From positions 310,001-374,000 of the forward strand of contig NZ_VMHK01000001.1 in NCBI RefSeq assembly GCF_007559275.1: a DNA stretch of 64,000 nucleotides, read 5' to 3'. The notes under the pieces are model-generated. The model had not been told where the DNA came from. It did not search any database and saw nothing but the letters and a program-made list of their open reading frames with translations. Of the stretch, positions 54,208-63,804 are shown one piece after another (position 1 is the first letter of the stretch; each line of letters begins with the position of its first letter). A program made the translations under genes and the position numbers. The stretch comes from Bifidobacterium apousia (lineage in GTDB: Bacteria; Actinomycetota; Actinomycetes; Actinomycetales; Bifidobacteriaceae).

Positions 54208-55346
54208 CCGACGGGGAGGAATCCGACGAGGCCGCGGTCCGTTCCCGTGTGGCCCAGGCCCGCACCATGGTGGTCAAGGTAGGTTCCAGCTCCCTGACCG
54301 ATCCCCACGGGCATCTGGACCTTGGCCGCCTGCGTTCGTTGGTAGGCGCCCTGGCCTCGGCTGCTGTGGATGGCGCCCGCCTGGTCCTGGTCACCTCCGG
54401 GGCCATCGCGGCCGGCTTCGGCACCCTAGGGTTTGACCAACGCCCCGGTGACGTGGCCACCCAGCAGGCTACGGCCTCAGTGGGCCAGGGTCTGCTCATG
54501 GCCCAGTACGAGACTGCCTTCGCCCGTTATGGCCTGCGTGTGGGCCAGATCCTGATCACCGCCCGTGACACCACCCATGCCGTCCAGTACCGCAACGCCC
54601 GGCGCACCCTCTGCCGTCTGCTGGATCTGGGGGTCATCCCCATCGTCAATGAGAACGATGCCCTGGCCAGCAACGAGATCCGTTTCGGCGACAACGACCA
54701 CCTTTCGGCCCTGATCGCCAACATCGTCAGCGCCGATGCCCTGGTTCTGCTGACTGACGTGGACGCCCTCTACTCCGAACCCCCATCCCGGCCAGGGGCC
54801 CGCAGAATCGGCTTCGTGCCCGATGTGGCGGCCATCATGGACCAGGTGGATGCCCAGGGGTCCGTCTCCGGGCTGGGGACCGGGGGCATGTCCACCAAGC
54901 TGGAGGCGGCGCGGATTGCTGCGGCCTCCGGCATGCCTGTGGTGCTGACCCGCGCCGACCTTGCAGGTCCTGCTCTGGCCGGCGACAGGGTGGGCACCCT
55001 CTTCGCCCCCATCCGTCCGCGGGGCTCCTCGCATCGGCTCTGGATCAAGTTCGCCTCCCGTCCCAGGGGCGGCTATCTGGTGGATCAGGGGGCTGTCAAA
55101 GCCTTGCGCGGCGGTCGGGCCAGCCTGCTGGCGGCTGGTGCCAGATCGGTCCAGGGCGAGTTTTCGGCCGGGGATCCGGTCTGGATTCACGATGAGTCCG
55201 GTCATCAGGTGGCCAAGGGCCTGTCCGGCTACGATTCCGAGGAGGCCCAGGACATGCTGGGCCTCAACACCAAGGAGCTCCGCCGCCGACTGGGCGCCCA
55301 CTATGCCCACCCGCTGGTGCATCGGGACTCTCTGGTACTGGTCTGA
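54204..55346 (+). CDS. proB: Glutamate 5-kinase
   Basis: A 380-residue enzyme that phosphorylates glutamate for proline synthesis. The amino-acid kinase domain shows [42 protein letters not shown] and [15 protein letters not shown]; the C-terminal PUA domain (about 290-370) includes [20 protein letters not shown] overlap with obg implies coupling. proA is not in the window. Confidence 0.95.
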   Translation: MTDGEESDEAAVRSRVAQARTMVVKVGSSSLTDPHGHLDLGRLRSLVGALASAAVDGARLVLVTSGAIAAGFGTLGFDQRPGDVATQQATASVGQGLLMAQYETAFARYGLRVGQILITARDTTHAVQYRNARRTLCRLLDLGVIPIVNENDALASNEIRFGDNDHLSALIANIVSADALVLLTDVDALYSEPPSRPGARRIGFVPDVAAIMDQVDAQGSVSGLGTGGMSTKLEAARIAAASGMPVVLTRADLAGPALAGDRVGTLFAPIRPRGSSHRLWIKFASRPRGGYLVDQGAVKALRGGRASLLAAGARSVQGEFSAGDPVWIHDESGHQVAKGLSGYDSEEAQDMLGLNTKELRRRLGAHYAHPLVHRDSLVLV

Positions 55347-55383
55347 GCACAGCCCTGGGGGTGCTGGGCGGTAGCATGGCAGC

Positions 55384-56598
55384 ATGACTATGGCGCAATG
55401 GCAGACCCTGAGCAGACGCATAGACGCAGTGGCCCCCAGTGCCACTCTGGCCGTGGATTCAAAAGCCAAGGCCATGAAGGCCCAAGGCATGAATGTGATC
55501 AGCTTCGGCGCCGGCGAACCCAACTTTCCCACGCCTGACCACATCGTGCAGGCGGCGGCCCGCGCCTGTCTGGACCCGCGCAACCACCGCTATACGCTCA
55601 CGGCTGGTCTGCCCCAGCTGAAGCAGGCCATCGCCGACAAGACCCTGCGCGATTCGGGCTATCGAATCGACCCGGATCAGGTGGTGGTCACCAACGGCGG
55701 CAAGCAGGCCGTCTATGAGACCTTCCAGATCCTGCTGAACCCCGGCGATGAGGTCATCATTCCCGCCCCTTACTGGACCAGCTATCCCCAGATGGTTCTG
55801 CTGGCTGGCGGCCATCCGGTACCGGTGCTCAGCGGAGCCGATCAGGGCTATATCCCCAGCCTGGAGCAGCTGGAGGCGGCCCGAACCGAGCGCACCCGTG
55901 CCATCATCCTCAACCTGCCCGCCAACCCAACCGGGGCTGTCTGGGACGCCGGCCTGGTGGCTGCCGTGGATCGCTGGGCCATCGAACACCAGATCTGGGT
56001 GATCAGCGATGAAATCTATGAGCACCTGACCTACCAGGGGGCGCATACCCCCTATCCGGGCGCTCTGGTGCCTCAGGTACGCGATCAGCTGATCGTGGTC
56101 AACGGCGTGGCCAAAACCTATGCCATGACCGGCTGGCGGGTGGGCTGGCTGGTCGCCCCCCTGCCGGTGGCCCAGGCGGCTGCCAAGCTTCAGGGGCATA
56201 TGACCTCCAACGTGGCCAACGTCTCCCAGCAGGCGGCCCTGGCTGCCCTGACCGGGGGCCTGGAGGACGTGGAAGCCATGCGGTCGGCCTTTGCCCTGCG
56301 TCGGCGGGCCATTGTGGATGCCCTGAACGCCATGGAGGGGGTGACCTGCCCTGAGCCTCTGGGCGCCTTCTACGCCTTTGCCGACGTGACCGGTCTGCTG
56401 AATCGGCCAGTGGGCCCGCAAGGCACGGTCTGCGCCACCTCGGGTGAGCTGGCCGAGGTCATCCTGGAGCAGATCCAGGTGGCGGCCGTACCAGGCGAGG
56501 CCTTCGGCGCGCCCGGCTGCCTGCGTTTCTCCTACGCGCTGGCCGACGATGACCTGGCCGAGGGCATGAGGCGCCTTGGGGCCTGGGTCAGCGCCTGA
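55384..56598 (+). CDS. Pyridoxal-phosphate aminotransferase (aspartate aminotransferase type)
   Basis: A 404-residue class I/II aminotransferase. Typical segments are VISFGAGEPNFPTPDHIVQA, VVTNGGKQAVYETFQILL, NLPANPTGAVW and ISDEIYEHLTYQG; the PLP Lys lies in VVNGVAKTYAMTGWRVGWL. It best fits aspartate aminotransferase, feeding the lysine/threonine/methionine branch. ATG 55384 lies six bases after TAGCAT (55372-55377), so it may be leaderless. Confidence 0.9.
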   Translation: MTMAQWQTLSRRIDAVAPSATLAVDSKAKAMKAQGMNVISFGAGEPNFPTPDHIVQAAARACLDPRNHRYTLTAGLPQLKQAIADKTLRDSGYRIDPDQVVVTNGGKQAVYETFQILLNPGDEVIIPAPYWTSYPQMVLLAGGHPVPVLSGADQGYIPSLEQLEAARTERTRAIILNLPANPTGAVWDAGLVAAVDRWAIEHQIWVISDEIYEHLTYQGAHTPYPGALVPQVRDQLIVVNGVAKTYAMTGWRVGWLVAPLPVAQAAAKLQGHMTSNVANVSQQAALAALTGGLEDVEAMRSAFALRRRAIVDALNAMEGVTCPEPLGAFYAFADVTGLLNRPVGPQGTVCATSGELAEVILEQIQVAAVPGEAFGAPGCLRFSYALADDDLAEGMRRLGAWVSA

Positions 56599-56635
56599 TC
56601 CGGCTCCTGGGCGAAATGCTGTGGAGGCAACACGG

Positions 56636-56665
56636 TTGGACGCAATCCGCCCTTTAGGCTAAACT
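56636..56665 (+). promoter_or_regulatory. Promoter of tRNA-Trp-secE-nusG, inside a terminator-like loop
   Basis: TTGGAC (56636-56641) and TAAACT (56660-56665) with an 18-base spacer. A CCGCC (56647-56651)/GGCGG (56674-56678) stem followed by five T encloses the -10 box. Transcripts from upstream would carry the whole hairpin, while transcripts starting here would lack its first arm. Confidence 0.6.
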
Positions 56666-56718
56666 TGCGATTTGGCGGTTTTTCCTCCCGGTCGAGTAGG
56701 CTGGTGGGAAGTTCCGAT

Positions 56719-56794
56719 AGGGAAGTGGCGCAATTGGTAGCGCAACGGTCTCCAAAACCGTAGGTTGTGGGTTCGAGTCCCGCCTTCCCTGCCA
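56719..56794 (+). tRNA. tRNA-Trp (CCA)
   Basis: A 76-base cloverleaf with encoded CCA: acceptor AGGGAAG/CTTCCCT, anticodon stem ACGGT/ACCGT with loop CTCCAAA (anticodon CCA), T loop GGTTCGAGTCC. Placed directly before secE-nusG, a common arrangement in bacteria. Confidence 0.95.
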
Positions 56795-56832
56795 AGGCTT
56801 GCAGCAGATGATGCAGAACAAACGAAGGACGG

Positions 56833-57063
56833 ATGACCATGGCACAGAAGGATGGGGCTGAGGAAGCCAGGCCGAACTTCTTTATGCGTATCGGGCTCTT
56901 CATCAAGCAGGTCATCGATGAGATCCGCAAGGTGGTGACTCCCACGGGCAAGGAGCTGGTGGGCTGGTCCGTGGCGGTTTTCATCTTCGTGCTGCTGCTG
57001 ATGATCTTCGTAACCGTAATGGACTTCGGACTGGGCAAACTAGCCTTCCTGATATTCGGCTGA
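56833..57063 (+). CDS. secE: Preprotein translocase subunit SecE
   Basis: A 76-residue membrane protein of the SecYEG channel. An amphipathic segment (FIKQVIDEIRKVVTPTGKEL) precedes a single span (about 46-68), the minimal SecE form of actinobacteria. ATG 56833 follows AAGGA; ATG 56839 is an alternative. nusG follows 30 bases later. Confidence 0.95.
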   Translation: MTMAQKDGAEEARPNFFMRIGLFIKQVIDEIRKVVTPTGKELVGWSVAVFIFVLLLMIFVTVMDFGLGKLAFLIFG

Positions 57064-57093
57064 GCTGTGACAAGGTAGAAGGTGGAGTGATCC

Positions 57094-57936
57094 ATGAGTG
57101 ATGATCTGACCAGAGAGGGACTGGACCCCGATCAGGCCGCTGAGTCGGTCCCGTCGGCATCCGATGATGCCCCCACGCAGGAGGATGCCCAGGTCCAGGA
57201 TCAGCAGCTCGGAACCTCTTCGGAGCAGGCCGAGCAGGACAGCACACCCGCCGAATCCGCCCAGGCCAAGGACACTCAGGACGATTCTTCCGATTCCGGC
57301 GACCAGCCCGACCAGGAGGATCCCGGTCAGCGTGCCGTGGACGAGTTCTCTAAGAAGCTGCGCACCCTCGAGGGCAAGTGGTATGTTCTGCACACCTACT
57401 CCGGCTACGAGAAGCGCGTCAAGGCCAACGTGGAGTCCCGCGTAGCCTCCTTCGGCTTGGAGGACAAGGTCTTCCAGGTGGAGATTCCCATGGAGGAGGT
57501 CGAGAAGCACACCGACAAGGGCAAGAAGGTCGTCACCCGTGTGCGTGTGCCTGGCTACGTGCTGATTCGCATGTGGCCCGACGAGAACGCCCGCCGCATC
57601 ATCCGCGACACCGAGGGCGTCACCGGATTCGTCGGCCCCAGCAAGGAGCCGGCCCCGCTGACCCGCAAGGAGGTCGTCCAGATGATGGCCCCCATGATCG
57701 CCTCCGAGGCCCTGAAGGCCGCTGGCGACAAGCCCGAGGCCGCCAAGAAGCGCACGGTGGAGGTCTCGTACGCCGTTGGCGAGCAGGTCACCGTCACCGA
57801 AGGGCCTTTCGCCACCATGGCTGCCGTGGTCTCCGACGTGGAGCCCACCACCCAGAAGCTGACCGTTCTGGTTTCCATCTTCGGCAGGGACACCCCTGTG
57901 GAGCTGGGCTTCGACCAGGTCGAAAAGATCGCCTGA
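57094..57936 (+). CDS. nusG: Transcription antitermination/elongation factor NusG
   Basis: A 280-residue factor. The first 75 residues are acidic and Gln/Ser-rich, an extension typical of actinobacteria. The NGN domain (about 90-205) begins [20 protein letters not shown] and includes VPGYVLIRM and GVTGFVGPS; the KOW domain (about 225-280) reads [20 protein letters not shown] and ends [12 protein letters not shown]. It links RNA polymerase to ribosomes and Rho. Confidence 0.96.
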   Translation: MSDDLTREGLDPDQAAESVPSASDDAPTQEDAQVQDQQLGTSSEQAEQDSTPAESAQAKDTQDDSSDSGDQPDQEDPGQRAVDEFSKKLRTLEGKWYVLHTYSGYEKRVKANVESRVASFGLEDKVFQVEIPMEEVEKHTDKGKKVVTRVRVPGYVLIRMWPDENARRIIRDTEGVTGFVGPSKEPAPLTRKEVVQMMAPMIASEALKAAGDKPEAAKKRTVEVSYAVGEQVTVTEGPFATMAAVVSDVEPTTQKLTVLVSIFGRDTPVELGFDQVEKIA

Positions 57937-58074
57937 AAGCCTTCGGTCGGTCCTCGGTCGATGCGATAATCATCAAGCTTGTGCTCTCCTGTGGAGCGCA
58001 TTTGGAAAGAACAGGTTGCGGGAGGGGATCCATGGTCTCCGACATCACCGCTTCGTAGAAAGAAGAACCAGCAT

Positions 58075-58506
58075 ATGGCTGCAAAGAAGAAAGTCACCGC
58101 GCTGATCAAGGTGCAGATAGAGGCCGGCAAGGCCAACCCCGCGCCCCCGCTGGGCCCCGCACTGGGCTCCCACGGCGTGAACATCATGGACTTCTGCAAG
58201 CAGTACAACGATGCCACCAAGGACAAGATGGGCCAGGTCATCCCCTGCATCATCACCGTCTACGAGGATCGTTCCTTCACCTTCATCACCAAGACTCCGC
58301 CGGCAGCTGACCTGCTGCGCAAGGCCGCCGGTGTCTCCAAGGGTGCCGGCAACCCGCTGACCACCAAGGTGGGTTCCGTCACCAAGGCCCAGGTCCGCGA
58401 GATCGCCCAGACCAAGATGGAGGATCTGTCGGCCCGTGACGTCGAGGCCGGTATGAAGATCATCGAAGGCACCGCCCGTTCCATGGGCATCACCGTCACC
58501 GACTGA
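58075..58506 (+). CDS. rplK: 50S ribosomal protein L11
   Basis: A 143-residue protein: [20 protein letters not shown] is shifted here as [19 protein letters not shown] with [15 protein letters not shown] after it, and [12 protein letters not shown] and ARSMGITV close the C-terminal rRNA-binding domain. A 138-base gap after nusG, with a GATAAT near 57965, probably contains a promoter and the site through which L1 controls the L11-L1 operon in other bacteria. AAAGAAGAA lies upstream of ATG 58075. Confidence 0.96.
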   Translation: MAAKKKVTALIKVQIEAGKANPAPPLGPALGSHGVNIMDFCKQYNDATKDKMGQVIPCIITVYEDRSFTFITKTPPAADLLRKAAGVSKGAGNPLTTKVGSVTKAQVREIAQTKMEDLSARDVEAGMKIIEGTARSMGITVTD

Positions 58507-58570
58507 AATTTTCGTTGTGAGCGGTAGGGCATACGCTTGCCCGCACCGCGACTGCTGATAGGAGAAGCAG

Positions 58571-59260
58571 ATGACCAAGCGTTCCAAGAAGTACCGCGAG
58601 GCGGCCGAGAAGGTCGATCGCACCAACCTGTACACCCCCGAGGAGGGTATCGCCCTGCTCAAGAGCATGCCCAAGCGCGGGTTTGACGAGACCGTAGAGG
58701 CCGTCTACCGCCTGAACGTGGATCCCCGTAAGGCCGACCAACTGGTCCGCGGCACCGTCAGCCTGCCGAACGGCACCGGCAAGACCGTACGCGTCCTGGT
58801 CTTCGCTCGTGGTCCCCAGGCGACCGCAGCCGCCGAGGCCGGAGCTGACGAGGTGGGCGACGACGAGCTGGTGACCAGGGTCGCCGGCGGCTACCTGGAC
58901 TTCGATGCCGTGGTGGCTACCCCCGACATGATGGGCAAGGTCGGCCGTCTGGGTCGTGTCCTGGGCCCCCGTGGCCTCATGCCCAACCCCAAGACCGGCA
59001 CCGTGACCATGGATGTGGCCAAGGCGGTCACCGAGATCAAGGCCGGACGTATCGAGTTCCGTGTGGACAAGAACGGCAACCTGAGCTTCCCCGTGGGCAA
59101 GGTCTCCTTCGAGCAGCAGGCTCTGGAGGAGAACTTCCACGCGGTCGACGAGGAGATCAAGCGCCTGAAGCCGGCCACGGTCAAGGGTCGCTACATCACC
59201 AAGGCCACCGTTACCACCACCATGGGCCCGGGCGTTCCCCTGGACATCGCGGTGCTCTGA
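58571..59260 (+). CDS. rplA: 50S ribosomal protein L1
   Basis: A 229-residue protein: [20 protein letters not shown], the signature [20 protein letters not shown] and [20 protein letters not shown] are diagnostic. Second gene of the L11-L1 unit, followed by a strong terminator. TAGGAGAAG precedes the start. Confidence 0.97.
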   Translation: MTKRSKKYREAAEKVDRTNLYTPEEGIALLKSMPKRGFDETVEAVYRLNVDPRKADQLVRGTVSLPNGTGKTVRVLVFARGPQATAAAEAGADEVGDDELVTRVAGGYLDFDAVVATPDMMGKVGRLGRVLGPRGLMPNPKTGTVTMDVAKAVTEIKAGRIEFRVDKNGNLSFPVGKVSFEQQALEENFHAVDEEIKRLKPATVKGRYITKATVTTTMGPGVPLDIAVL

Positions 59261-59283
59261 GCCGGTTCGGCTGATACTTCCAG

Positions 59284-59314
59284 GGCGGGAGACCTTCGGG
59301 TCCCCGCTCTTTTT
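59284..59314 (+). terminator. Intrinsic terminator of rplK-rplA
   Basis: Stem GCGGG-(A)-GACC/GGTC-CCCGC closed by a stable TTCG loop and followed by CTCTTTTTAT. Confidence 0.92.
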
Positions 59315-59334
59315 ATATCTTGGCCAGGTGCCAG

Positions 59335-60567
59335 TCAGTCGGCGCCCGGATGCGACCTGCGGATTCTGCCGATGATCAGGGCCGCTTGGAGGACGAAGGA
59401 TTCTCGGGGGTCCATGGCATCCCAGCCAGTTACTTCCACACAGCGCCTGAGCCGGTAGCGCACGGTGTTGGGATGGATGCCCAGCTTCTTGGCGGTGACC
59501 TCAAGCGAGTTGCCCGAGCGCAGGAAAGTGAGCAGGGTGGTCGGCAGGGGCCCGTCCGGATCCTGGCCGGTCAGGCTCAGATAGACCTCCTGGTAGAGCT
59601 GGTCGGCAGCGTCCCCGTCCCCGTTCAGGGCTCGTTCGGGCAGCAGGTCGTCGGCGTGCAGTGGCCTGGGCAGGGCGGCGGTGATGGGGTCAGCCACTGC
59701 CGGGGCTGCCGCATGCGTGCTCAGGGCGGCTCGGATGGAGGCTCCCGCACCGGAGATTCCATGGTGGAAAGGTCCCAGGCAGACAGCTGACTCATCGGCG
59801 AAGAAGCGCAGGATGGATGCGCAGAAGTCGGCCGGGGTACCCGACCGGTTGGGATCGATCAGAACCACCATGAGCCCTTCGTTCTCGCCCACCAGCGCCC
59901 TGCCGCCTTGACGGGCCACCGTGGTGTGGATAGGCTGGCGGGCGTTCTCCATGCCCTGTCCCTCATCGTTGCCTTGGGCCTCGCCAACGACGGCGAAGCA
60001 GTCGAATTCGGTCGGCCAGCCCAGCCGGGCCAGATCGTCAACGGTCCGTGTATCCGCCGTTTGCTCAATCAAATGCCGGATGATCCTGGACTCCGTTGTG
60101 GCCTTGCGTCCGTTTCTTGCCTCGGCCAGGTCGGCATAGAGAGCGGCTGCTGCGGTGGCGGCATGACGGGTGTAGACCAGCGTGGACCGTTCCTCCTCGG
60201 CTCCCATGGTCCGGCCGGCCTCCTCAAGCATGTCCAGAATGACCTGGGTCAGCTCCATGGCCCGGTGGGGGCCCAGGCTCCGGGAGAGCTCGGCTGGGAC
60301 GGGGGAGGGGACTTCGCTGTCTTCCGCGCCTTGGGAGTCAAGTCGGGAGCGCAGGTCGTCCAGGGCTGTTCGAACGGCCCCTTCCAAGGTTCTGCGTCCA
60401 TCGGCGGGCAGGGACCTGGTCCAGGGCAGCGCCTCATCCAGATGATCCAGCGTCTTCAGGAGAATCTGCTCCATGGCGGCACCGGATGCGGCAGGTACCT
60501 GGCGAGCCTGCTGCGCCTCGGCAGGGTCTTCGTCCGGCGGTCTGGACCGTTTCGACTTGCCGATCAT
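59335..60567 (-). CDS. PucR/CdaR-type regulator, FasR-like
   Basis: A 410-residue regulator. The middle region contains ERSTLVYTRHAATAAAALYA, then ADLAEARNGRKATTESRIIR, a pattern resembling the actinobacterial fatty-acid synthesis activator FasR. The C-terminal PucR helix-turn-helix is clear: TLLTFLRSGNSLEVTAKKLG and IHPNTVRYRLRRCVEVTGWD. The location close to birA and biotin carboxylase supports a role in fatty-acid synthesis, but the target is inferred. ATG 60567 overlaps the stop of the membrane-protein gene upstream (ATGA). Confidence 0.8.
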   Translation of the reverse strand: MIGKSKRSRPPDEDPAEAQQARQVPAASGAAMEQILLKTLDHLDEALPWTRSLPADGRRTLEGAVRTALDDLRSRLDSQGAEDSEVPSPVPAELSRSLGPHRAMELTQVILDMLEEAGRTMGAEEERSTLVYTRHAATAAAALYADLAEARNGRKATTESRIIRHLIEQTADTRTVDDLARLGWPTEFDCFAVVGEAQGNDEGQGMENARQPIHTTVARQGGRALVGENEGLMVVLIDPNRSGTPADFCASILRFFADESAVCLGPFHHGISGAGASIRAALSTHAAAPAVADPITAALPRPLHADDLLPERALNGDGDAADQLYQEVYLSLTGQDPDGPLPTTLLTFLRSGNSLEVTAKKLGIHPNTVRYRLRRCVEVTGWDAMDPRESFVLQAALIIGRIRRSHPGAD

Positions 60568-62456
60568 GACGGCCGGTCCATCAGATTTTCGGCGCGGGCA
60601 CGGCGGCTCTGCCGGACCATGTCCAGGATCAGGAAGGGCACCACCATGTCCACCGGCAGCATGTGCCGTTCGAAGTTGTTGGCCGGGGCGGTGATCATGA
60701 CCCCCATGATCAGCAGGAGGGGGAACCAGCACAGGACCCCGCGCCAGTGACCGGCCGCCAGGCGGGCGACGATCAGCAGCAGGGCGGCCACCACCCAGAA
60801 GTTGGCCCGTGCCACCAGGCCCAGCAGGGGGGTGTCGGCCCAGGTCCTGACGAATCCGGTCACCCCGTTGCGCCAGTCGTGGCACCAGGCCGCCAGCCAG
60901 GAGCCCGAGTTCTGCACATAGCCATTGTTGAGGTAGTAGGACATGGCCACGTAGGCAGGGTCGCCGGGGTCGAAGTAGCCGTAGGCCTCGGCCATGAAGG
61001 CGTCCAGGTAGATCACCGGATTGCGCAGTCCCACCTGGAGCCAGGCCCGGTTGAGACGGGATATCTGCTCGGGCGTGACGGTCCTCCAGCGATAGACGAT
61101 CAGTTTGGGCTGGTTGCCCGAGGACTTGACCCGGTCGGCCTCCCAGGGGGTGTATTGGATGGCGGCATTGTCCAGGTCCATGATGGGCTCAAGATCAGCC
61201 CTTGCCTGGGCCGGAATCCCCTGGGGGTTGCGCTGGGCCACCCGGGCGATCTGCTGCAGCTGGATGCTGCGGCTCTCCACAGGGTCACCTTGGATGACCG
61301 TCCCCGTGGCTGTCAGGGCTCCGGTCACCCCTGTGAACAGGACCAGGGGCAGCAGGAGTCCTATCAGGATGGTGGCCCATTGGCGACGGCGGATGATCAG
61401 AGCCAGGACCAACTGGACCAGAACAATGTAGAGGGCGTACTTGGCGCTGATCAGCATGATCAGGGTGCTCAAGGCGAGGCCGGGCCGCAACTTTGCCGCC
61501 TGGCTGGCGTAGAGCGGCGAGTCCTTGTCCCCTGACTCCAGCTGGCGCCAGATGCCGAACCACCAGATGAAGGCGAAGGCGAAGAGGGGGGACTTGGTCA
61601 GGCTGAAGGTGCTGAAGACCACGAAGGGGGAGCAGAGGAAGAAGAGCATGACCAGGGTGCGGGCCAGGGCACCGACGTGTTCGGTTCCGCTGCCGCGCAG
61701 GAAGCGGTCGGCGGTGACGGCGCAGCAGAAGGCCGCAAAGATCACCTGCAGCCCTGCCAGGAGCACGATGCCCGCGTCATAGGATCCGGTCAGATGGTTG
61801 GAGGCCATGATGGTCATCCCGTAGACCAGGGTCAACACCATGTTGTGCTGGTCGGTCAGGAAGACCGGGTGCCCTGGCAGCAGATAGTGGCCGATGGGGT
61901 AGACGTCCATCTGGGTGAAGGCATTGCCGCCGTAGGGGGGCTGATCGCCCTGCAGCTGAGCCAGGAAGTTGGCGCATTCCTGGGCCTGCGCGTACAGGTC
62001 GGCCCCATAGGCGGCCAGCAGGGTGAGAAAGGCCCAGGCCCAGCCCAGCAGGAGCAGACGCATGATGGGCCGCCAGCCGCTGGTTTGCCGGGTGATGAAG
62101 ACCGCGTAGGCACGCATCCGTGGGCGCTGTGCCAGGGAGGTCAAGCGCTGCGACATCCGGAGGGGTGCGCCGCCCAGCAGGATCCGGCGGCAGGCCAGGA
62201 CCAGGGCCAGGCAGATAGCCAGGGTTCCCAGCATGATCAGCACCTGGGCCAGGCCAACCTGTGTCAGCGAACCCTCTTGACGGTAGATGGGGCCCAAACC
62301 AGTGCAGAAAGCGATCCAGAGGCAGGCCAGCAGGGCCAGGACCAGGCCGACGGCCCGAGATGCGCGGGATCCAGGCCTTCCGGTCTGCAAGGCCGAAGTC
62401 TGAACAGGTTGTTCGCCCGCCTCTCTCGGTTGCGTCCTTCCGCTGTCTGCGCTCAA
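60564..62456 (-). CDS. Large multi-pass membrane protein (DUF6020-like)
   Basis: A 630-residue membrane protein with about twelve to thirteen spans and an extracytoplasmic loop of about 130 residues (about 400-530). The general form (DNQH-type motif in VFLTDQHNMVLTLVYG, YGGNAFTQMDVYPIGHYLLP) resembles DUF6020 and glycosyltransferase-like membrane proteins. The start is a TTG (62456) with AAAGGGG five bases upstream. It overlaps the FasR-like gene, so the two share a transcript. Function unknown; a cell-envelope role is a guess from topology. Confidence 0.72.
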   Translation of the reverse strand: MSADSGRTQPREAGEQPVQTSALQTGRPGSRASRAVGLVLALLACLWIAFCTGLGPIYRQEGSLTQVGLAQVLIMLGTLAICLALVLACRRILLGGAPLRMSQRLTSLAQRPRMRAYAVFITRQTSGWRPIMRLLLLGWAWAFLTLLAAYGADLYAQAQECANFLAQLQGDQPPYGGNAFTQMDVYPIGHYLLPGHPVFLTDQHNMVLTLVYGMTIMASNHLTGSYDAGIVLLAGLQVIFAAFCCAVTADRFLRGSGTEHVGALARTLVMLFFLCSPFVVFSTFSLTKSPLFAFAFIWWFGIWRQLESGDKDSPLYASQAAKLRPGLALSTLIMLISAKYALYIVLVQLVLALIIRRRQWATILIGLLLPLVLFTGVTGALTATGTVIQGDPVESRSIQLQQIARVAQRNPQGIPAQARADLEPIMDLDNAAIQYTPWEADRVKSSGNQPKLIVYRWRTVTPEQISRLNRAWLQVGLRNPVIYLDAFMAEAYGYFDPGDPAYVAMSYYLNNGYVQNSGSWLAAWCHDWRNGVTGFVRTWADTPLLGLVARANFWVVAALLLIVARLAAGHWRGVLCWFPLLLIMGVMITAPANNFERHMLPVDMVVPFLILDMVRQSRRARAENLMDRPS

Positions 62457-62633
62457 AAGAACCCCTTTCGCGGGTCGTGCCTGGTCTACGGCTTCCCCAT
62501 TTTATCCAGTGCCCATCCGAGGATGCGCTCAAAGCTGTCCAAGGGTCTCCTGTGAAAAGATACAAAAACCGGCCGCCGCTTTTGTGGATGGTTCGCTACC
62601 GGGGCTGACCCCTTGTGCCGTATAGTGGAACGC

Positions 62634-63740
62634 GTGCCTCATCAGAATATCAAGTGGCAGCCATCGGCATCGCTGGACAGTGGCGTACTCTCCTCGATCG
62701 TGGTGCTCGACACCGTCGATTCGACCAATACGCTCGTGGCTCATGCTCTGGAAGCCTCGACGTATTCGGATGCGCGCGACCGGGTCGAGCGGCTGTTTGG
62801 GGGCGGTGAATCGACAACGAGCACGGAGACCGTGAAGGGACTGGCCTCTGGCACATGGGGAAAAGCCGAAAATACGCCTCGAAAAAATGCCCGTCAGGGT
62901 GTTTCTACGACTACACGGTACGAGGGAAGAGTCGCAAGTAAAGGTATTCGGCGATGGCCGGGCGCCGGGGGGAGCACCATGCCGCTGAGCGTAGCGGTTG
63001 CCGATGCGCAGTCCCGGTGCCGCGGTCGTCTTGCCCGAACCTGGGTCAATCAGCCCCGACGCTCCCTGCTGGCCACGTGGGCCCTGCCGTTGCCCACCAG
63101 TTTGCTGACTGGGCCCTTTGGCGGATGGATGCCCATGGTAGCGGGGCTGGCTGTTCTGGAAGGTCTGCAGGATGTGCTTGCGTACCATGGCTGCCGGCTG
63201 GCCGACGGCGGCGACCCTGAGGGGGTCCTGGCCCTCAAGTGGCCCAACGATCTGTTCTGCCGCGGGGCCAAGCTGGGCGGCATTCTCTGCGAGCTGGTTC
63301 GGGTGGATCAGGACTGGTCGGCCCTGGCTGTCGGCATCGGCATCAACCTCTTGCTACCCCGGCAGGTGCTGCCTATTGCGGAGTCCACCTCCCTGCAATT
63401 CCACTACCAGGACCTGCCCGACTACCAGACCCTGCGCGACGACCTGGTCGATGCCATCAGCTGGCACCTGAGCGGGGAGATGGCCCCCCTTGGCTTTGAC
63501 GGGTCGCTGGACAGGGCCTTGAACGGGCCGCAGGGGCTGCGCTCGCGGATTGCCGCGCTCAGCTGGACGCTGGGCAGGCGGGTCAGGGTCGTCCCCGTAG
63601 CCGGTGAGCCCGTGGAGGGCCGTGCCCTGGAGATCAATCCGGATGCCTCCCTGCGGGTGCGGTTGCCCGACGGCAGCCAGGTTGACGTGTCCACGGCCGA
63701 TGTGGGCGTCCTGCCTGAAGTGGCCGTTGTGGGAGCCTAA
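62634..63740 (+). CDS. birA: Biotin-[acetyl-CoA carboxylase] ligase with a divergent biotin loop
   Basis: A 368-residue ligase that attaches biotin to the carrier domain of acyl-CoA carboxylase. Recognisable are VVLDTVDSTNTLVAHAL, LARTWVNQPRRSLLATWALP, LALKWPNDLFCRGAKLGGIL, AVGIGINLLLP and a C-terminal SH3-like domain. The biotin loop, normally GRGRxGR, reads CRGRLAR at about 129-135, and about 75 extra polar residues (about 38-112) precede it. There is no N-terminal DNA-binding domain. GTG 62634 lies seven bases after TATAGT (62621-62626), implying a leaderless message. Biotin carboxylase follows 64 bases later. Confidence 0.88.
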   Translation: MPHQNIKWQPSASLDSGVLSSIVVLDTVDSTNTLVAHALEASTYSDARDRVERLFGGGESTTSTETVKGLASGTWGKAENTPRKNARQGVSTTTRYEGRVASKGIRRWPGAGGSTMPLSVAVADAQSRCRGRLARTWVNQPRRSLLATWALPLPTSLLTGPFGGWMPMVAGLAVLEGLQDVLAYHGCRLADGGDPEGVLALKWPNDLFCRGAKLGGILCELVRVDQDWSALAVGIGINLLLPRQVLPIAESTSLQFHYQDLPDYQTLRDDLVDAISWHLSGEMAPLGFDGSLDRALNGPQGLRSRIAALSWTLGRRVRVVPVAGEPVEGRALEINPDASLRVRLPDGSQVDVSTADVGVLPEVAVVGA

Positions 63741-63804
63741 TTCCTGCCTTGTTCATGCTTTTCGTCAGTCCAATCGCCCTTGATCAACCAGTGAGGAGAG
63801 GGGA

